The position numbers were made by a program, and so were the translations under genes. From assembly GCF_017309385.1 (NCBI RefSeq), contig NZ_JAFJMJ010000003.1:496001-560000 (forward strand): a stretch of 64,000 nucleotides of DNA. The letters run 5' to 3'. Numbering within the stretch: the stretch's first letter is position 1; each line of letters begins with the position of its first letter. Positions 43,089 to 52,256 of the stretch are shown in pieces. The DNA comes from Amycolatopsis sp. 195334CR (GTDB taxonomy: Bacteria > Actinomycetota > Actinomycetes > Mycobacteriales > Pseudonocardiaceae). The notes under the pieces were generated by a model. The model saw only the letters and a list, made by a program, of their open reading frames with translations, was not told the origin of the DNA and made no database searches.

Positions 43089-44056
43089 CAGCCTGCCGCC
43101 TTCCGCTGGGTCCCGAAGCGCGGATCGAGCACGCCCGACACCGCGTCCGAGAGCATGTTGAGCACCACGAAGACCACCGCGGCGAGCAGCACGCCCGCCT
43201 GGACCACCGCGTAGTCGCGGCGGCCGACGGCCTGCACCACGTACGAGCCGATGCCGGGCAGGTTGAACAGGTGCTCGATGATCACCGCGCCGCCGAGCAG
43301 GTAGGCGGTGGTCGAGGTGAGCACCACCAGGATCGGGATGGACGCGTTGCGCAGCACGTGCCTGCCGATGATGAACAGCGGGGTCTCGCCCCGGGCCACC
43401 GACGCGGTGATGTACGGCTCGACCAGCACGTTCATCACCGCGTCGCGGGTGGTCCGCGCGGTCACCGCGATAGCGAACACCGACAGCACCGCCGCCGGCA
43501 GCACCATCGACCGCAGGTTCGCGCCGAGGTCCTCGCCGAGCGGCCGGTAACCGCCGACGGTGAGCCCCAGCGCGTACCGCGAGAACACGAACACCACCAG
43601 GCTGCCGAGCACGAACTCGGGCACGCTCACGCCGAGCCCGCCGGCCAGCCTGCCCAGCGCGCCGCCACCCCGCTGGCCCGCCCGCACCGCGGTGTACACC
43701 CCCAGTGGCACACCGATCAGCACGGCCGCGCCGATGCCGAGCAGGGTCAGTTCGACGGTGACCGGGATGCGCAGGCCGAACTCACCCGCGACCGGTTCCC
43801 CGCTGAGCAGCGAGGTCCCGAGATCACCGCCGAGCACGGCGGAGAGCCAGAGCCCGTACTGGCTGAACAGGCTCTGGTCCAGCCCGTACTTCTCGGCCAT
43901 CGCGGCCCGCTGGTCCGGGGTGGCGAACGGGCCGAGCACCACCTCGGCGAACCCGCCGGGCATCAGCCGCGAGGCGGCGAAGATCAGGACGGACACCACG
44001 AACAGGGTCAGCACCGCGCTCACCAGCCTGCGGACCCACCAGGAAACCAGGCGCAC
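43088..44056 (-). CDS. ABC transporter permease (DppB-like)
   Basis: A 322-residue membrane protein. It begins VRRLVSAVLTLFVVSVLIFAASRLMPG and has YGLDQSLFSQYGLWLSAVLGGDLGTSLLSGEPV, the standard DppB N-terminus; the EAA-like loop is VARGETPLFIIGRHVLRNASIPILVVL, and NLPGIGSYVVQAVGRRDYAVVQAGVLL ends the core. GTG start at 44056, 16 bases after the binding protein stop at 44073. Confidence 0.93.
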   Translation of the reverse strand: MRLVSWWVRRLVSAVLTLFVVSVLIFAASRLMPGGFAEVVLGPFATPDQRAAMAEKYGLDQSLFSQYGLWLSAVLGGDLGTSLLSGEPVAGEFGLRIPVTVELTLLGIGAAVLIGVPLGVYTAVRAGQRGGGALGRLAGGLGVSVPEFVLGSLVVFVFSRYALGLTVGGYRPLGEDLGANLRSMVLPAAVLSVFAIAVTARTTRDAVMNVLVEPYITASVARGETPLFIIGRHVLRNASIPILVVLTSTTAYLLGGAVIIEHLFNLPGIGSYVVQAVGRRDYAVVQAGVLLAAVVFVVLNMLSDAVSGVLDPRFGTQRKAAG

Positions 44057-44072
44057 TACCGTTTTCCTCTCA

Positions 44073-45680
44073 TCAGGGTCTGCCGACCAGGCGGAAATCG
44101 GCCAGCCCGCGGAAGGCGTTGCCGTAGCCCTCGGTGGCGTACACCGTGGGGCTGACCGAGTCGTTGCGGTAACCGACCAGCACCGGACGGGTCACCAGCG
44201 GGATCATCTGCGCGTCCTCGTCCACCGCGGTGCACAGCTCGCGCAGCACCGGCGCCCGGTTCGGCCCGTCCGGTTCGGTCGCCGCCTTGTCGATCACCCG
44301 GTTCAGCTCCGGGTTCGGCTTCATGAAGCCGAGGTTGAAGGCGGCCTGCTCCGGGTTCCACCACTTCGCCACCATGCCCGCCCCGGCGTACCCGGCGAAC
44401 CACGACAGCGCGGCGTCGAACCCGGCGGGCACCGAGCCGTACACCTTGCCCGCCCAGCTGCCCTCGTCGAGCTGTTCGATGGTCACTTCGATGCCGATGC
44501 GCGCCAGGTTCTGCTGGATCACTTGCGCGACCGCCGGCGCCGGTTCGGTGGCGTAGGCGGTGATGACGAACTTCAGGTCCCGCACCCCCGCCTCGGCCAG
44601 CAGCTGCCGGGCGCGGTCGAGACCGGCCGTCGCCGACGGCAGGGTCGCCGGATCGCAGGCGTCCGGCAGGTCCACCGGGGTCACCCCGGTCGGCTTGCCG
44701 AGCCCGTTCGTCGCCACTTCGGCGATCTGCGCCCGGTCCATCGCGATGTTGATCGCCGTGCGCACCCGGGGATCGGCGAACTTGCCGCCGGGCGCGTTGC
44801 TGTTCAGCATCAGGTAGTAGAAGTCCGTTGTGGACTGTGCGCGCACGGTCACCCCGCGCACACCGGCCAGTACCTGCGGAGCGTCCACATTGCCCAGTAC
44901 CGCCAGGTTCGCGCTGTTGTTCTGCAGCGAGGCGATCCTGGTCGGCTCCTGCGGCACGATCGAGATGTTCACCGCGTCCACGGCGGGCTTGCCGGGCGCC
45001 CAGTAGTCCGGGCGGCGCTTGAACCGCCACAGCACGTCCTGCCGGTGGAAGGTGTCCACGAACGGGCCGGTGCCGAGCATGGTCTTGGCCGGGTCGACCG
45101 AACCGTTCTCGATCTCGGTCATCGGCAGCACCGCGGCCGGGGTGTTCGCCAGCGCGGACAGGAACGGCGTGTAGGGAGCGGAAAGCTTGAACCGCACGGT
45201 CGCCGGGTCGAGCGCGGTCACCGATTCGACCGGCCCGATCTGCGTCCGCCAGACGCCTTCGCCCGCGAGCAGCCGGTTCACGCTGCCCACCACGTCGGCC
45301 GCGGTCATCGCGCGGCCGTTGGAGAAGGTGACCCCCGGTCGCAGGTGGAACACGTATTCGGTGGGGCTCGGGGTTTCCCAGCGCTGCGCCAGTCCGGGCA
45401 GCGGCTCGAAGTCCGGACCGACGGTGACCAGCGTTTCGTAGACCAGTGACATCAGCTGCCACGACACCGCGACGTCGGCCAGCTGCGGGTCGAGCCCGCC
45501 CGCCGCGCCGGTGTCCACCGGCATCTGCAGTTCGACCGTGCCACCGGGCGGGAGCGCGCCGTCGGCGGCCGCCAGGTAACCGGGCACCTGGGTGGCCGTC
45601 GGCTCGGGAACCGCCTGCGCGGCACAGGAAGCGACGAGCGGGACCACGGCCAGCGCGGTGCAGAACCGTCTGATCCGCAT
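44073..45680 (-). CDS. extracellular solute-binding lipoprotein, family 5
   Basis: A 535-residue lipoprotein: MRIRRFCTALAVVPLVASC gives the lipobox VASC. The family 5 (oligopeptide/nickel) signature is VSWQLMSLVYETLVTVGPDFEPLPGLAQRWETPS, then FSNGRAMTAADVVGSV. It captures substrate outside the cell for the permeases. First gene of the operon that ends at 36989. The palindrome at 45714-45731, upstream of its start, is matched by another upstream of the divergent copper amine oxidase gene. Substrate unknown. Confidence 0.93.
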   Translation of the reverse strand: MRIRRFCTALAVVPLVASCAAQAVPEPTATQVPGYLAAADGALPPGGTVELQMPVDTGAAGGLDPQLADVAVSWQLMSLVYETLVTVGPDFEPLPGLAQRWETPSPTEYVFHLRPGVTFSNGRAMTAADVVGSVNRLLAGEGVWRTQIGPVESVTALDPATVRFKLSAPYTPFLSALANTPAAVLPMTEIENGSVDPAKTMLGTGPFVDTFHRQDVLWRFKRRPDYWAPGKPAVDAVNISIVPQEPTRIASLQNNSANLAVLGNVDAPQVLAGVRGVTVRAQSTTDFYYLMLNSNAPGGKFADPRVRTAINIAMDRAQIAEVATNGLGKPTGVTPVDLPDACDPATLPSATAGLDRARQLLAEAGVRDLKFVITAYATEPAPAVAQVIQQNLARIGIEVTIEQLDEGSWAGKVYGSVPAGFDAALSWFAGYAGAGMVAKWWNPEQAAFNLGFMKPNPELNRVIDKAATEPDGPNRAPVLRELCTAVDEDAQMIPLVTRPVLVGYRNDSVSPTVYATEGYGNAFRGLADFRLVGRP

Positions 45681-45713
45681 ACGACCTCACTCTCCGGGGA
45701 TGGCCGGACGATC

Positions 45714-45731
45714 TGCCGGAACGTTCCGACA
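45714..45731. promoter_or_regulatory. palindromic operator before importer operon
   Basis: TGCCGGAACGTTCCGACA differs from the perfect palindrome at 45879-45896 by a single base. It lies 34-51 bases before the binding-protein start, where a repressor would block transcription. The central AACGTT with CG at the middle suggests a LacI-family site; no matching regulator lies next to it. Confidence 0.7.
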
Positions 45732-45878
45732 TGGGTGGTGATTAAACGATGGGCACCCCGGTCCGTCAAGGGCCTCCGCCGAATCCGTCGCGCCGACATC
45801 TGCTTGAAACAAAGGGAAAACCCGGGCGGGCCACCGGCATTGACCGGACTCGCGCCAGCGGGTTAACCTGCCGGACGA

Positions 45879-45896
45879 TGCCGGAACGTTCCGGCA
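45879..45896. promoter_or_regulatory. perfect 18-bp palindromic operator before copper amine oxidase
   Basis: TGCCGGAACGTTCCGGCA equals its reverse complement. It is 30 bases before the GTG at 45927. With the copy at 45714 it places the importer operon and the amine oxidase gene under one regulator. The LacI gene at 34483 has a different likely operator (TGAA..TTCA). Confidence 0.75.
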
Positions 45897-45926
45897 ATCC
45901 AGGTCACCACCAGGCAGGGAGAATTC

Positions 45927-47879
45927 GTGACGGACTGTTGCCACACGCCGACCGGCGGTGCCGTGGTCACCGAGGCGGCCGCCCACCCGCTCGACTCGCT
46001 GACCGGCGTCGAATTCCTGCGTACCCGCGAAATCCTCGAAGAAGCCGGGGTGCTGCGCGAGTCCACCCGGTTCTCCTACGCGGGTCTGGCCGAACCGGCT
46101 AAAGACCGGCTCGCGCGCTACGAGGCCGACGGTGCGCCGGTACCGCGCGAAGTGCGCGCGCTGCTGCTGGACATCAAATCCGGTGACGCCGAGGACGTGC
46201 TGGTCCGGCTCGACGAACCCGGGGTGGTTTCGCGGACGCCGATCGATTCCGAAGCGGCAGGCCACGTCCCGGTGCTGGCCGAGGAGCACACCACCGTCCG
46301 CGAGATCATGGCCGCCGACGAGGGCTGGCTGGCCGCCCTGCGCAAACGCGGCATCGAGGACCCCGCGCAGGTCTACCTGGCCGCGTTGTCCGCCGGCCGG
46401 TTCGACTCCATCCCGGACGCCCACCGGCGGATGGTGCGTGTGCTGGCGCACTGGCGGCCGGAACCGTCCACAATGGTCTGGGCGCACCCGATCGACGGAC
46501 TGGTGGCGTACGTGGACCTGATCGCGCGTGAGGTGTGCGAGATCGTCGACACCGGCGTGGTGCCGATCCCGCGGGAATCCGGTGACTACGACGACCCCGA
46601 GGTGCGCGGGCCACTGCGGACCTCCCAGCGCGCCATCGAGATCACCCAGCCGGACGGCCCGAGCTTCACCCTGCACGGCAACGTGCTGAGCTGGGAGAAC
46701 TGGGAGGTCCGGCTCGGCTACGACATGCGCGAGGGGCTCGTCCTGCACCAGCTCGGCTTCCGCGACGGTGACCGCCTGCGCCCGGTGGTGCACCGCGCGT
46801 CGGTCGCCGAGATGGTGGTGCCCTACGCCGACCCCGGCCCGATCCGGTTCTGGCAGAACTACTTCGACACCGGCGAGTACCAGCTCGGCAGCCTGGCGAA
46901 CGCGCTCGAACTCGGCTGCGACTGCCTCGGCGACATCACCTACGTCGACGCCGTGGTGGCCGGCGGGGACGGGCGCCCGGTGACCCTGCCCAACGCGATC
47001 TGCATCCACGAGGAGGACGACGGCGTGCTGTGGAAGCACACCGACCCGTCCAACGGCAGCAGGCAGACCCGGCGGCAGCGGCGCCTGGTGGTCTCGTTCT
47101 TCGTCACCGTCGGCAACTACGACTACGGTTTCTACTGGTACCTCTACCTCGACGGCACGATCGAGCTGAAGGCCAAGGCCACCGGCATCGTGTTCACCGC
47201 CCGCTACGACGAGCGCATCGCGCCGTACGCCTCGCAGGTGGCGCCCGACCTCGCCGCGCCGTATCACCAGCACCTGTTCAACGTGCGCCTGGACATGGCC
47301 GTGGACGGCCCCGCCAACGCGGTCGACGAGGTCGAGGTCGAACGGGTGCCGATGGGCCCGGACAACCCGCACGGCAACGCCTTCCGCCGCCGCGCCACCC
47401 GGCTGCGGCGGGAGTCCGAGGCGCAGCGGCTGGCCGAGCCCGCGGCCGGGCGGACCTGGCTGGTGGTCAACCCCGAGCGCCGCAACCGGCTCGGCGACGC
47501 GCCGGGGTACGCGCTGATCCCGGAGGGCCAGCCGGTGCTGCTCGCCGACGAGGCCTCCGCGATCCACGGCCGGGCCACCTTCGCCACGCGGCACCTGTGG
47601 GTCACCGAGTACCACCCCGAGGAGCGCTTCCCGGCCGGTGACCTGGTCAACCAGGGGCCGCCGGGGGCCGGACTGCCCGCCTACACCGCCGCGGACCGCG
47701 ACCTCGACGGCACGGACCTGGTGCTGTGGCACACCTTCGGGCTGACCCACTTCCCCCGCCCGGAAGACTGGCCGGTGATGCCGGTGGACCACTGCGGCTT
47801 CCTGCTCCGGCCGGTCGGTTTCTTCGACCGGAACCCGACGCTGGACGTGCCGTCCCCCGGCGGCCACTGCGCGAGCTGA
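45927..47879 (+). CDS. copper-containing primary-amine oxidase
   Basis: A 650-residue enzyme. The topaquinone precursor is Tyr398 in VGNYDYGFYW (N-Y-D motif). Copper ligands are the His pair in YHQHLFNVRLD and the late His in GLTHFPRPEDWPVMP. The catalytic base region is WQNYFDTGEYQLG. It converts a primary amine and oxygen to an aldehyde, ammonia and peroxide. GTG at 45927 has GGGAG before it. No signal peptide, so cytoplasmic. It is followed 10 bases later by the PaiB-like gene. Possible substrates are aromatic amines or diamines; the aminotransferase and glutaryl-CoA dehydrogenase nearby favour diamines. Confidence 0.95.
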   Translation: MTDCCHTPTGGAVVTEAAAHPLDSLTGVEFLRTREILEEAGVLRESTRFSYAGLAEPAKDRLARYEADGAPVPREVRALLLDIKSGDAEDVLVRLDEPGVVSRTPIDSEAAGHVPVLAEEHTTVREIMAADEGWLAALRKRGIEDPAQVYLAALSAGRFDSIPDAHRRMVRVLAHWRPEPSTMVWAHPIDGLVAYVDLIAREVCEIVDTGVVPIPRESGDYDDPEVRGPLRTSQRAIEITQPDGPSFTLHGNVLSWENWEVRLGYDMREGLVLHQLGFRDGDRLRPVVHRASVAEMVVPYADPGPIRFWQNYFDTGEYQLGSLANALELGCDCLGDITYVDAVVAGGDGRPVTLPNAICIHEEDDGVLWKHTDPSNGSRQTRRQRRLVVSFFVTVGNYDYGFYWYLYLDGTIELKAKATGIVFTARYDERIAPYASQVAPDLAAPYHQHLFNVRLDMAVDGPANAVDEVEVERVPMGPDNPHGNAFRRRATRLRRESEAQRLAEPAAGRTWLVVNPERRNRLGDAPGYALIPEGQPVLLADEASAIHGRATFATRHLWVTEYHPEERFPAGDLVNQGPPGAGLPAYTAADRDLDGTDLVLWHTFGLTHFPRPEDWPVMPVDHCGFLLRPVGFFDRNPTLDVPSPGGHCAS

Positions 47880-47889
47880 AGGAGCTGCC

Positions 47890-48606
47890 ATGCGTGTCTA
47901 CGGGCCTTACGTCGCGCCGTCACCGGCGATGGAGGTGGAGTTCGTGCGGCGGCACCCGTTCGCCGTGGTGGTCAGCGCGGACCCGGGCCGGGCGCCGGTG
48001 GCCACCCACCTGCCGGTGATCTTCCCCCGGCACGACCAGCCGCCCGCCGCACTGGCCGGGGTGACCATGCTCGGCCACCTGGCCCGCAAGAATCCACAGT
48101 GGACACAGTTCGCCGACGGCCGGGAGATCCTGGTGATCTTCTCCGGCCAGCACGGTTACGTCTCCCCCAGCACCTACGGCTTCGAGCCGGCCGTGCCCAC
48201 GCTGAACTACGCCGCGGTGCACCTGACCGGCACGGTCGAGCTGACCGACACCAGGGAGGAATCCCTGCACGTGGTGGAGGAAACCGTGCGCACCATGGAG
48301 AGCATGCGCGATCCCGCGTGGGACATGACGGCGTCGCGGGAGAAGTTCACCGAGCTGGTCGAGCACGTGGTGTCGTTCAAGGTGCACGTCACCGACGTGC
48401 AGGCGATGTTCAAGCTCAGCCAGGACATGGCGCCCGAGGTCCGCGCGCGGGTGCGCGCGGACCTCGGCGCCGGTGGCCACCCCGGGCTCGCCGGGCTGAT
48501 GGCCGAGGTCGATCAGCCGCACGCGGCCGCCAGCACCGCCAGCCCCTCGGTGAGCAGTGAGTCCGGAATGGACAGCGGCGGCAGGAACCGGAGCACGTTG
48601 CCGTAG
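47890..48606 (+). CDS. FMN-binding PaiB-family protein
   Basis: A 238-residue protein. It has HPFAVVVSADPGRAPVATHLPVIF, GHLARKNPQW and IFSGQHGYVSPSTY, then FKVHVTDVQAMFKLSQD, all typical of PaiB, an FMN-binding protein linked to polyamine and sporulation control. AAGGAG precedes the ATG. The frame runs 94 bases into the 3' end of the convergent aminotransferase gene; residues beyond about 207 (QPHAAASTASPS...) have no family likeness and are encoded antisense to that gene. A lost stop codon is likely. It may act as a flavin reductase or regulator for the amine oxidase. Confidence 0.9.
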   Translation: MRVYGPYVAPSPAMEVEFVRRHPFAVVVSADPGRAPVATHLPVIFPRHDQPPAALAGVTMLGHLARKNPQWTQFADGREILVIFSGQHGYVSPSTYGFEPAVPTLNYAAVHLTGTVELTDTREESLHVVEETVRTMESMRDPAWDMTASREKFTELVEHVVSFKVHVTDVQAMFKLSQDMAPEVRARVRADLGAGGHPGLAGLMAEVDQPHAAASTASPSVSSESGMDSGGRNRSTLP

Positions 48607-49865
48607 CTGCCCGCGGTCAGGGTGAGCAACCCACCGGCGTGGCACCGCTTGCTGATTTCGGCGGTGCGCGCCGGGTCCGGGGTGCGGTCGGGTCCGCGCA
48701 CGATCTCGATGGCGAGCATCGCGCCCCGGCCACGGACCTCACCGACGAAGGTGTGCCGCTCGGCCAGTTCCGCCAGTGCGGGCCGCATGATCCGCTCGAT
48801 CTCGGCGGCCCGGCGCAGCAGGTCCCCGCGCTCGATCTCGTCGAACACGCCCAGCGCCGCCTCGCAGGCGACCGGGTTGCCGCTGTACGTACCACCGAGC
48901 CCGCCCGCGGGGACCGCGTCCATCAGCTCGGCGCGGCCGGTCACCGCACCGATCGGCAGGCCGCCGCCCAGGCCCTTCGCCGTGGTGATCAGGTCCGGTT
49001 GGACGCCCTCGTGCTCGCAGGCGAACATCGCGCCGGTGCGGGCGATCCCGGTCTGCACCTCGTCGGCGATCAGCAGGATGCCGCGTTCCGCGCAGATCTC
49101 GGCCACCGCGGGCAGGAAACCGGGCGCCGACACGACGAACCCGCCTTCGCCCTGGATCGGCTCGACCACCACGGCGGCGATGTTGCCCGCGCCCACCTGG
49201 CGGTCGATCAGCTCGACCAGCGCGGCGGCGGCCTCCTCGGCACAGCGCTCCGGACCGCCGGGCCACCGGTACGGATAGGCCATCGGCGCGCGGTGCACGT
49301 CGGTGGCGAACGGGCCGAACCCCTGCTTGTACGGCACGTTCTTGGCGGTCATGCTCATCGTCAGCAGCGTCCGGCCGTGGTAACCGTGGTCGAACACCAC
49401 CACGCCGGGCCGTCCGGTCGCCGCGCGGGCGATCTTCACCGCGTTCTCCACCGCCTCGGCGCCGGTGTTCACCAGCAGCGTGCGCTTCTCGCCGGGGACC
49501 GGGGCCAGCCGGTTGAGCCGTTCGCAGACCTCCACATAGGACTCGTAGGGGTTCACCAGGAAACAGGTGTGGGTGAACCGGTGCAGCTGCGCGGCGGCGC
49601 GTTCGGCCACCCGGGGCGCGGCGTTGCCCACGGTGGTCACCGCGATCCCGCTGCCGAAGTCGATGAAGGAGTTGCCGTCGGCGTCGACGACCACCCCGCC
49701 ACCGGCAGCGGTGATGAAAACCGGCAGTGCCGAGCCGACGCCCGCGGGCAGGGCGGCCCGCTGCCGGGCGAGCAGTTCCGCCGACCGCGGTCCGGGCACC
49801 TCCGTCCGCACCCGCCTGACCTGCGCGAGCCCGGGACCGCCTTGCTGTGTTTCGACAACGTCCAT
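48513..49865 (-). CDS. gabT: class III aminotransferase, 4-aminobutyrate/5-aminovalerate type
   Basis: A 450-residue PLP enzyme. It has VFITAAGGGVVVDADGNSFIDFGSGIAVTTVG, VNTGAEAVENAVKIAR, FDHGYHGRTLLTMSMT, LLIADEVQTGIARTG (Asp) and LITTAKGLGGGLPIGAV (PLP Lys). These match GabT. It moves the terminal amino group of an omega-amino acid to 2-oxoglutarate, giving a semialdehyde. The glutaryl-CoA genes divergent to it suggest 5-aminovalerate as substrate, but 4-aminobutyrate cannot be excluded. No gabD gene is adjacent. Confidence 0.92.
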   Translation of the reverse strand: MDVVETQQGGPGLAQVRRVRTEVPGPRSAELLARQRAALPAGVGSALPVFITAAGGGVVVDADGNSFIDFGSGIAVTTVGNAAPRVAERAAAQLHRFTHTCFLVNPYESYVEVCERLNRLAPVPGEKRTLLVNTGAEAVENAVKIARAATGRPGVVVFDHGYHGRTLLTMSMTAKNVPYKQGFGPFATDVHRAPMAYPYRWPGGPERCAEEAAAALVELIDRQVGAGNIAAVVVEPIQGEGGFVVSAPGFLPAVAEICAERGILLIADEVQTGIARTGAMFACEHEGVQPDLITTAKGLGGGLPIGAVTGRAELMDAVPAGGLGGTYSGNPVACEAALGVFDEIERGDLLRRAAEIERIMRPALAELAERHTFVGEVRGRGAMLAIEIVRGPDRTPDPARTAEISKRCHAGGLLTLTAGSYGNVLRFLPPLSIPDSLLTEGLAVLAAACG

Positions 49866-49983
49866 ACGCGCACGCTAGGCAGGCGACCCGGCCGCCACGA
49901 TGGACGGAACGGCGAACCGCGTGCTCCGGAATTCGACAGGTCGTCGAGTGCCCGGCTCGCGCCGGGGCCCGAGACTCAGGCCC

Positions 49984-51099
49984 GTGACTTCCCTGTCCGG
50001 ACTGCTGGTCGCCGACTTCTCCCGGGTGCTGGCGGCGCCGTACGCCACCATGCTGCTGGCCGATCTCGGCGCCGACGTGATCAAGGTCGAGCACCCGGAC
50101 CGCGGCGACGACACCCGGGCCTGGGGTCCGCCGTTCGCCGGCGACCAGGCCACCTACTTCCTGTCGGTGAACCGCAACAAGCGCTCGCTGGCGCTCGACC
50201 TGCGGTCGGAGACCGGCCGCCGCCGCGCCGCCGAACTGGTCCGCCGCGCCGACGTGGTGATCGAGAACTTCCGGCCCGGCACGATGGCCAAGCACGGCCT
50301 CTCCCCCGACCACGTCCGCTCGCTCAACCCGCGCGCGGTGTACTGCTCGGTCACCGGCTTCGGTGCCGAGTCGGACCTGCCCGGCTATGACCTGCTCGCG
50401 CAGGCGGTCGGCGGGCTGATGAGCGTCACCGGCAGCGGCGAACCGGTCAAGGTGGGCGTCGCGCTGGTCGACGTGCTGACCGGGTTGCACGCGGCGGTCG
50501 GCGTGCTGGCCGCGCTGCGCGACCGGGAACGCACCGGTGAGGGCCAGCTCGTCGAGGTGAACCTGCTGAGCACGCTGTTGTCCAGCATGGTCAACCAGAG
50601 CGCCGGCTACGCACTGGCCGGGGTGGTGCCGCGGGCGATGGGCAACCGGCACCCGTCCATCGCGCCCTACGCCGTGTTCACCGCCGCCGACCGGCCGTTC
50701 GTGCTGGCGGTCGGCAACGACCGGCAGTTCTTCGCGCTGTGCCAGGGAATCGGGCTGCCGGAGGACACGCGGTTCGCCACGAACACCTCGCGGGTCGCGC
50801 ACGTCGAGGAGCTGACCGAGTTGATCGACGAGCGCCTCGGCACCCGGACCGCCGACGAGTGGTTCAAGATCCTGAGCCCGCTCGGCGTGCCGTGCGGTCC
50901 GGTGAACGACGTCGCCGGGGCGTTCGCGCTCGCCGAGGAGCTCGGCCTGCGCCCGCTGGCCGACGGGTTCGTGGCCAATCCGATCGGCCTGTCCCGCACC
51001 CCGCCCGGCTACCACCGCCCGCCACCCCGGCTCGGCGAGCACACCGAGGAGCTCGCCGCCTGGCTGGACCGTCCACTATCCACAGGAGACCCCGCATGA
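49984..51099 (+). CDS. CaiB/BaiF family CoA-transferase, probably acting on glutarate
   Basis: A 371-residue family III CoA-transferase: LLVADFSRVLAAPYATMLLADLGADVIKVEHPDRGDDTR, with the motif NRNKRSLALDLRSE and the catalytic Asp region GYDLLAQAVGGLMSVTG. GTG start at 49984 follows a 118-base divergent promoter shared with the aminotransferase gene. It overlaps glutaryl-CoA dehydrogenase by ATGA. Pairing of these two families is typical of glutarate use, where a succinyl- or acyl-CoA donor gives glutaryl-CoA. Donor unknown. Confidence 0.9.
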   Translation: MTSLSGLLVADFSRVLAAPYATMLLADLGADVIKVEHPDRGDDTRAWGPPFAGDQATYFLSVNRNKRSLALDLRSETGRRRAAELVRRADVVIENFRPGTMAKHGLSPDHVRSLNPRAVYCSVTGFGAESDLPGYDLLAQAVGGLMSVTGSGEPVKVGVALVDVLTGLHAAVGVLAALRDRERTGEGQLVEVNLLSTLLSSMVNQSAGYALAGVVPRAMGNRHPSIAPYAVFTAADRPFVLAVGNDRQFFALCQGIGLPEDTRFATNTSRVAHVEELTELIDERLGTRTADEWFKILSPLGVPCGPVNDVAGAFALAEELGLRPLADGFVANPIGLSRTPPGYHRPPPRLGEHTEELAAWLDRPLSTGDPA

Positions 51100-52256
51100 C
51101 CGACCCGTTGCAGCTGCTGGACATCCCGGCGACCCTGCCCGCGGACGAGCGCGACATCCAGGCCACGGTGGCCCGGTTCGCCGAGGACCGGCTGCGGCCG
51201 GGCATCCGCGAGTGGTACGAATCCGGGCGGTTCCCGCGTGAGCTGGCACCGGAGTTCGGCAAGCTCGGCGTGCTGGGCATGCACCTGGACGGGTACGGCT
51301 GCGCCGGCGCCAGCGCGCTGGCGTACGGACTGGCCTGCCTCGAACTGGAGGCTGCCGACTCCGGGTTCCGCAGTTTTGTCTCGGTGCAGGGTTCGCTGGC
51401 GATGTTCTCGATCCACCGCTACGGCTCGGAAGAGCAGAAGGCGGAGTGGCTGCCGCGGATGGCGGCGGGCGAGGCGATCGGCTGCTTCGGGCTCACCGAA
51501 CCGGACTTCGGCTCCGATCCCGGCGGGATGCGCACGCGCGCGGTCCGCGACGGTTCCGACTGGGTGCTCGACGGCACGAAGATGTGGATCACCAACGGTT
51601 CCGTCGCCGACGTGGCCACCGTCTGGGCCCGCACCGAGGAGGGCATCCGGGGTTTTGTGGTGCCGACGGACACGCCGGGCTTCAGCGCGCGGGCGGTCGG
51701 GCACAAGCTGTCGTTGCGCGCGTCGATCACCGCCGAACTGGTGCTGGACGGCGTCCGGTTGCCCGGCAGCGCGATGCTGCCCGAGGCGCGCGGGTTGTCG
51801 GCGCCGCTGTCGTGCTTGAACGAAGCGCGGTTCGGGATCGTCTTCGGCGCGGTCGGCGCGGCCCGGGATTCGATCGGCTGCGCGCTGGACTACGCGAAGA
51901 ACCGGACGCAGTTCGGCAAGCCGATCGCCGGGTTCCAGCTGACGCAGCGCAAGCTCGCGGACATGACGGTGTCGGCGGGCAACGCGATGCTGCTCGCGCT
52001 GCACCTGGCGCGGTTGAAGGACGCGGGCACGATCCGCGGTGAGCAGATCAGCGTGGGCAAGCTGAACAACGTCCGGGAGGCGATCGCGATCGCCAGGGAG
52101 TGCCGCACGATTCTCGGCGGCAGCGGGATCACCACCGAGTATTCGCCGCTGCGGCACGCGAACAACCTGGAGTCCGTGCTGACCTACGAAGGCACGTCCG
52201 AGGTGCACACGCTGGTGATCGGGCAGGCGCTGACCGGGATCGCGGCCTACCGCTGA
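51096..52256 (+). CDS. gcdH: acyl-CoA dehydrogenase, glutaryl-CoA dehydrogenase type
   Basis: A 386-residue FAD enzyme. FRSFVSVQGSLAMFSIHRYGSEEQK, GCFGLTEPDFGSDPGGMRTRA and DGTKMWITNG are conserved, and the end has YEGTSEVHTLVIGQALTGI with the catalytic Glu (TYEGT). The SFVSVQ-SLAM and PDFGSDP blocks are typical of glutaryl-CoA dehydrogenase. It oxidises and decarboxylates glutaryl-CoA to crotonyl-CoA. ATG overlaps the CoA-transferase stop. Its 3' end overlaps the convergent PucR gene by 10 bases. Confidence 0.9.
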   Translation: MTDPLQLLDIPATLPADERDIQATVARFAEDRLRPGIREWYESGRFPRELAPEFGKLGVLGMHLDGYGCAGASALAYGLACLELEAADSGFRSFVSVQGSLAMFSIHRYGSEEQKAEWLPRMAAGEAIGCFGLTEPDFGSDPGGMRTRAVRDGSDWVLDGTKMWITNGSVADVATVWARTEEGIRGFVVPTDTPGFSARAVGHKLSLRASITAELVLDGVRLPGSAMLPEARGLSAPLSCLNEARFGIVFGAVGAARDSIGCALDYAKNRTQFGKPIAGFQLTQRKLADMTVSAGNAMLLALHLARLKDAGTIRGEQISVGKLNNVREAIAIARECRTILGGSGITTEYSPLRHANNLESVLTYEGTSEVHTLVIGQALTGIAAYR

